DNA of 34,799 nt from the IMG/VR virus record IMGVR_UViG_3300036760_000232, positions 1 to 34,799 of that record; one strand, given 5' to 3'. The stretch is from a virus. The notes below the pieces were generated by a model that ran no database searches, was not told the origin of the DNA, and was given only the letters and a program-made list of their open reading frames with translations. Shown here piece after piece: positions 31,414 to 34,799 of this stretch (position 1 is its first letter; every line of letters starts with the position of its first letter). The position numbers were made by a program, and so were the translations under genes.

Positions 31414-33645
31414 CTAGCTGGCTCCCTCCGCGTCCCGGCTCGCTGGTTGGAGTTCTGGAAAGAACATTGATTCCGTCTTTCTGTGGGCGATTCTCAAGTT
31501 CTCGCACGCTTGCTTCCAGTAGCTTTCTTTAAGTTCCACGCCGATGAATTGGCGACCCTCTTGTACGGCCACATAGCCCTCAGAACCGATGCCCGCGAAG
31601 GGACTGAACACGGTATCCTCCGGGTTGCTCCACAGTTCGATGCCGCGCCGAATCACTCCAAGCTGGAGCGGGCAGATGTGGCGCTCATCTTCATGTTCGC
31701 GGGCCGATGTGCGCTGTAGAGTGTCGCTGGGGTCAATGTCCATCCAGACCGGGCTGGCATACCGCTGCCAGATGGACACTGGGAAGCTCTCTCCGGTATG
31801 AGTCACGCGCTGCTGGTTTTCCCCCGGCTTCCGCATTGTTACTAAGTAATCCGCGATGCCTTGGCGCGACATGCAAGAGTCTTTCTTTAACTGTTTGTGC
31901 AGCAGCCCTAGTGCCTTGGTGCGCTGCATCGCCGTCACAGGGTCTTTCCAGATGCAAACTTCGGAGTGATAGATAAATCCACCCTCGCGGAACATGCGAA
32001 TCAGATCACCGCGAAAATCTGCAATGCCGATATAGCCATCCCGCTCTTTGGAAATGGGTAGGTTCATGCAGTGGAAGCTGAGACACCTTCCCGGCATCAT
32101 CACGCGATACAGTTCTTTCACCAGAAAGCGGAAGTGCTCGTAAAACTCGGCATGATTGCGGCAATTACCCATGTCCTGTGCATGGGCTGAGTAGGTGTAG
32201 AGGCTGGCGAACGGCGGAGAGAAAATCGAATAGTGCATCGAATCGGCGGGCATCTGTGCTGTGACCTCCACGCAATCGCCAAGGTGCATCGTCCAAGCCC
32301 GACCGGAATCGAGCCGATGAACAAGGACGTTGGTGCGGTGCTTCGCGCTTCCTCGCACTTCTTGTTGATTCAATTCGTGCATATTGTTGACCATCTCCTC
32401 GGCCATCTTTTGCGCATCTGCTTCTTTGCGCTTGATGTTTTCCGTTACGGCGCCCTCGGTTGAGCTAGTTACGATGAAGCACCGCACGGGGTGCGTTTGG
32501 CCGAACCTCCAGCAGCGCCGCACCGCTTGATAGAACTGCTCATAGGAATCGCTCAGTCCTAGGAATACGACATTGGCGCAGTGTTGCCAGTTCATGCCAA
32601 ACCCAGCGATAGAAGGTTTCGTGACTAGCACGCGAATCTCCCCGCGAGAAAAGCCCATCATGCGAGCTTCTTTGACGCTGCGGTCATCGGAGCCTGCTAC
32701 TTGCACCGCCCCCGGAATTAGGCTGGCTACCATTTCACTTTCGATATTCAGGTTGCACCAAATCAGCCATGACTCATTCGGGCGAGAGGCAACTAACTCC
32801 GCGACCTTGGCAGAACGTTCGTCTGTGCTATTGCTTCGCGCCGAGCGTCGTTCCTGTAAGGTGATTGCTGGAAGTGCAAATAGTCGGCCATCGGTGGGCT
32901 TGTGGACTTCAATCGAAATGTCCTCAATCTCCAGCGGGGGAAGGATGAACTGCGCGTCTTCATAGCCTAGGTCGCTGGGCTTCCGCAGCATCACCGCCCA
33001 GGAGCAGACCCACTTCCAGAAGTCTTGCGCGGCGTGCTTTTTAACTCGCCATTTCGCCGTATCGCCACCGTCATGCACGAAGAAAGTAGAAAGCATTTCG
33101 GTGCGCGTCAATGCCGCGAGAAATTCCGCATGGTTTCCAAGCTCCATGTAGTCATTGGGTGCAGGTGTCGCAGTGCAGGCTAGCTTGAAAGGTGTGCGCT
33201 CGAAGCTAGAAATAATCTGATTGCGGAACATGCCATCATAAGATTTCAGGATGCTGCTTTCGTCGAGCACAATCCCCTGGTACTCGCTTGGGTCAAAGTG
33301 CTCGATCATGTCGTAATTCGTAATGCTAATTTGCGGCGCGGGATCGGACTTGCGCACATACTTGACAGGGATACCGAATTTCTCCCCTTCGCGCACGGTC
33401 TGCTGTGCGACAGCTAGAGGAGCAAGAATCAGCACGCGGCCAGGGACATGACGTGCCCATTCCAACTGCATCGGAGTTTTCCCCATGCCACAATCGCAGA
33501 ACAGAGCGGCTCGCCCCTTGCGCAAGGCCCACGCGACAATATCTCGCTGAAAGTCGTACAGCATGGGATTCAAGGCAGGCACTTTCTGCAGGCCAGTATG
33601 GGGATGGCTGATCGTCTTTTGTGCCAAGAACTCTTTATAGGTCAT
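31414..33645 (-). CDS. SF2 (SNF2-type) helicase fused to DNA N6-adenine or N4-cytosine methyltransferase, 743 aa
   Basis: Two enzymes in one chain. Residues 1-420: SNF2-type helicase with Walker A GMGKT (53-57), VLDES (motif II, 126-130), CTATPAPND (157-165) and motif VI QAVRRCWRFGQ (373-383). Residues 440-735: amino-methyltransferase of the beta arrangement, with the catalytic SPPF (476-479) before the AdoMet-binding FSPFAGIGSEG (680-690). No endonuclease is present, so it acts in replication, packaging or protection of phage DNA rather than as a restriction system. SPPF suggests N4-cytosine or N6-adenine. ATGA overlap at the start; the end QPASRDAEGAS repeats the tail of the previous gene product. 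Confidence 0.9.
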   Translation of the reverse strand: MTYKEFLAQKTISHPHTGLQKVPALNPMLYDFQRDIVAWALRKGRAALFCDCGMGKTPMQLEWARHVPGRVLILAPLAVAQQTVREGEKFGIPVKYVRKSDPAPQISITNYDMIEHFDPSEYQGIVLDESSILKSYDGMFRNQIISSFERTPFKLACTATPAPNDYMELGNHAEFLAALTRTEMLSTFFVHDGGDTAKWRVKKHAAQDFWKWVCSWAVMLRKPSDLGYEDAQFILPPLEIEDISIEVHKPTDGRLFALPAITLQERRSARSNSTDERSAKVAELVASRPNESWLIWCNLNIESEMVASLIPGAVQVAGSDDRSVKEARMMGFSRGEIRVLVTKPSIAGFGMNWQHCANVVFLGLSDSYEQFYQAVRRCWRFGQTHPVRCFIVTSSTEGAVTENIKRKEADAQKMAEEMVNNMHELNQQEVRGSAKHRTNVLVHRLDSGRAWTMHLGDCVEVTAQMPADSMHYSIFSPPFASLYTYSAHAQDMGNCRNHAEFYEHFRFLVKELYRVMMPGRCLSFHCMNLPISKERDGYIGIADFRGDLIRMFREGGFIYHSEVCIWKDPVTAMQRTKALGLLHKQLKKDSCMSRQGIADYLVTMRKPGENQQRVTHTGESFPVSIWQRYASPVWMDIDPSDTLQRTSAREHEDERHICPLQLGVIRRGIELWSNPEDTVFSPFAGIGSEGYVAVQEGRQFIGVELKESYWKQACENLRIAHRKTESMFFPELQPASRDAEGAS
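31426..31450. repeat. Gene-junction repeat, copy 3
   Basis: Twenty-five bases identical to 33654-33678. It encodes the C-terminal tail PASRDAE of the helicase-methyltransferase and ends just before its stop. The part of the repeat that supplies the next ribosome site in the other copies is replaced here. Confidence 0.85.
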
Positions 33646-33678
33646 TTCCCCTGCTCCGCGTCCCGGCTCGCTGGTTGG
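33642..33678. repeat. Gene-junction repeat, copy 2
   Basis: Bases 33642-33669 are identical to 34301-34328 (28 of 28), and 33654-33678 are identical to 31426-31450 (25 of 25). It encodes the tail PASRDAEQGK of the C5 methyltransferase and also the ribosome site and ATGA start of the next gene. Confidence 0.9.
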
Positions 33679-34304
33679 CTCTCGCGTTGTTCCAAAAGTC
33701 TCTCCGCATAGTCCGCTACGCAGTTGGCAAGTTCGGGCGGAATCGTGGCGGCACGCGCTGTGAGTTCTCCGTTTGAGGCCAACTCTGAACCGTTTGCTTT
33801 TCCACCCCCTCGCCCTGTTGGGCCTTGGTCACGCACCCTGCCCTGCTTATCAATCCATTTGCGGCTCCAGCCTTTAATGATTCCCTTGTGAAGTAGGACC
33901 GGCACCCCACTGCCCCACAGATAGAACGGCCCGCAATGATGCACAGCTTGGCCGACAAACTTCTGCGCCGCCCTCACGTTCTCCATGACATATGGCACGC
34001 CTGATTTCTCGCAGAGTGATCGCGTGTGGTTGAAAAGCAGCCGGCCAAGGTAAGGGTATGGCGGATTCGGGTGGAAGTGCTTCATCCCATGCACCGAGAA
34101 CTGCTCGCACGGAGAACTGGCGCAAATGAAGTCAAAGCTGGCAATCGCATAAGCGGTCACGTTCAAAACATCCATCTTCTGAAAGTGGCAGTGCTCAGGA
34201 ATCTCTGGCGGCTCAACCAGATCAATCCCAAAGCACTCCCATCCCCTTGCGGCAAAAGCCTTGCTCCAGCCCCAGCGCCCGCAAAATAGATCGAGCATTC
34301 TCAT
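33642..34304 (-). CDS. Cytosine-C5 DNA methyltransferase (small phage type), 220 aa
   Basis: Motif I DLFCGRWGWSKAFAARGWE (residues 5-23) binds AdoMet. Motif IV SSPCEQFS carries the catalytic C66. ENV (108-110) is motif VI. The protein is shorter than bacterial Dcm enzymes, with a reduced target-recognition region, as in other phage members. It probably modifies phage DNA against host restriction. Starts at an ATGA overlap with an 18-codon frame; a second ATG is two codons in. The tail is encoded by the junction repeat. Confidence 0.9.
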   Translation of the reverse strand: MRMLDLFCGRWGWSKAFAARGWECFGIDLVEPPEIPEHCHFQKMDVLNVTAYAIASFDFICASSPCEQFSVHGMKHFHPNPPYPYLGRLLFNHTRSLCEKSGVPYVMENVRAAQKFVGQAVHHCGPFYLWGSGVPVLLHKGIIKGWSRKWIDKQGRVRDQGPTGRGGGKANGSELASNGELTARAATIPPELANCVADYAERLLEQRESQPASRDAEQGK

Positions 34305-34328
34305 TTCCCCTGCTCCGCGTCCCGGCTC
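34301..34328. repeat. Gene-junction repeat, copy 1
   Basis: Twenty-eight bases identical to 33642-33669. It encodes the last residues (SRDAEQGK) of the 18-codon frame and the ribosome site and ATGA start of the C5 methyltransferase. Confidence 0.9.
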
Positions 34329-34357
34329 TCCTGGGCCACTTTTTGCTGTCGGCTCAT
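34301..34357 (-). CDS. 18-codon coupled peptide, possibly the remnant of a lost gene
   Basis: A frame from an ATGA overlap with the Imm5-like gene to an ATGA overlap with the C5 methyltransferase (MSRQQKVAQE then SRDAEQGK). It carries the same tail as the next two proteins, so it may be what is left of a deleted gene between two repeats, kept as a coupling cistron. No function claimed. Confidence 0.4.
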   Translation of the reverse strand: MSRQQKVAQESRDAEQGK

Positions 34358-34799
34358 TTCGTTCTCGCTCCCCGCGATGCCCGTCCGGGCACCTTGAGCA
34401 TCTTGCGAGCGATGTCAGCGCACTGCCCGAGCGTTTTCTTTCGAGCGGCGTAGGCGGCGTCGGCGTCGGAGGCGGCGGCGTAGGCGGCGTCGGAGGCGGC
34501 GGAGGCGGCGGCGTAGGCGGCGTAGGCGGCGTAGGCGGCGTTGGCGGCGGCGTAGGCGGCGGAGGCGGCGGCGTAGGCGGCGTCGGCGTAGGCGGCGGCG
34601 TTGGCGGCGTTTACCTCTTGGAGAGTTGCTTCGCCGCGTGCCCACTTCCGCGCGGTTTCAATTGCCTGCTTGGGGCGTTCCTCGCCAGCCGGGACATATT
34701 TCAGCGCCAGTTCTGCACAAGCACAGGCCGCGAGTACAACTTTCTCTCTTGTGGGCCAGCCTTCTTTGCCGACCATTCGGCCAGCGAGCCAGAGCATCC
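34354..34799 (-). CDS. Imm5-like alanine/tyrosine-repeat protein, C-terminal part (begins at 226)
   Basis: Continuation of the gene that starts at 226 on the other side of the circular join; complete length 187 residues. After the conserved Trp/Cys half (GWPTREK, AACACAELALKYVP) come about 55 residues made almost wholly of Ala and Tyr in AAYAA-type units, with occasional Ser, Asp and Asn. A basic tail follows (KKTLGQCADIARKML). The pattern is that of small proteins called putative immunity proteins, Imm5-like. The repeat probably forms a long helix. Function in phages is unknown; protection from a toxin is suggested only by the family name. Cys-Asp-Ile-Ala-Arg after the repeat is conserved in similar proteins. 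Confidence 0.8.
   Translation of the reverse strand, partial: MLWLAGRMVGKEGWPTREKVVLAACACAELALKYVPAGEERPKQAIETARKWARGEATLQEVNAANAAAYADAAYAAASAAYAAANAAYAAYAAYAAASAASDAAYAAASDADAAYAARKKTLGQCADIARKMLKVPGRASRGARTK
34446..34605. repeat. Degenerate tandem repeat (GCCGCCTACGCC-type, minus strand)
   Basis: On the plus strand, units of GGCGTAGGCGGC and GGCGGCGGC variants run for about 160 bases. They encode the Ala-Ala-Tyr-Ala repeats of the Imm5-like protein. Such repeats expand or contract easily, so repeat number may vary between isolates and assembly may be imprecise here. Confidence 0.85.
34692..34799. repeat. Terminal direct repeat, right copy
   Basis: Identical to bases 1-108. See the left copy: evidence of a circular assembly. 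Confidence 0.95.

Noticed and set aside
34446-34605. CRISPR-like or iteron repeats
   Set aside because: Units are codon repeats inside a gene with no spacers, so this is neither an array nor an origin.
34415-34645. A 76-aa almost pure Arg/Leu minus-strand frame
   Set aside because: Out-of-frame reading of the Ala/Tyr codon repeat; no independent start.

Overview
The window is the complete genome of a small tailed double-stranded DNA phage, assembled as a circle. The first 108 bases are repeated exactly as the last 108, and one gene runs across the join, so the unique length is 34,691 bp. No integrase, CI-type repressor, DNA polymerase or RNA polymerase was recognised, so the phage is probably lytic or its lysogeny genes are not recognisable. 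The structural set (large terminase, portal, scaffold, major capsid protein, a beta-rich nozzle-like tail protein, coiled-coil internal proteins, tailspike; no tape measure, sheath or tube) fits a podovirus-like particle. A Gram-negative host, possibly Acidobacteriota, is an inference from N-terminal Sec signals followed by carboxypeptidase-regulatory-like domains in the tail proteins.

Layout. (1) A leftward operon starts at a promoter near 851-878. It runs through small zinc-binding and unknown proteins, crosses the circular join through an alanine/tyrosine-repeat protein resembling the Imm5-like family, and continues through a cytosine-C5 methyltransferase, a helicase-methyltransferase fusion, a DUF1376-like replication protein, an HNH homing endonuclease and a VRR-NUC nuclease. 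It ends in a convergent intergenic region with a hairpin near 29133-29161. Nearly every junction is an ATGA or GTGA overlap. (2) A mostly non-coding stretch at 844-1630 carries an odd class II tRNA gene and what looks like a deletion scar of the neighbouring two-gene leftward unit (1631-2106). (3) A long rightward late operon runs from about 2376 to 29074: packaging (2376-4591), small accessory genes (4588-6626), a secreted-type fibre-like protein, portal, a second secreted-type protein, a Cys-rich protein, scaffold, capsid, connector, nozzle, internal proteins, two secreted-type tail fibre or spike proteins, and a lysis cluster ending in an M15 peptidase endolysin.

The most unusual features are: (a) apparent Sec or lipoprotein signal peptides on four or five virion-type proteins, together with a tailspike containing 30 cysteines, suggesting that parts of the virion pass through, or act in, the host periplasm; (b) a leucine-like class II tRNA with a positional TGG (proline) anticodon, C33 and C8; (c) antisense HNH and zinc-ribbon genes whose promoters sit directly against the start codon, predicting leaderless mRNAs; (d) a short repeat encoding the same C-terminal tail at three gene junctions around the methyltransferases; and (e) an HNH enzyme whose N-terminus resembles that of the nuclease next to it. 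Domain calls rest on motifs read by eye and were not checked against a database.
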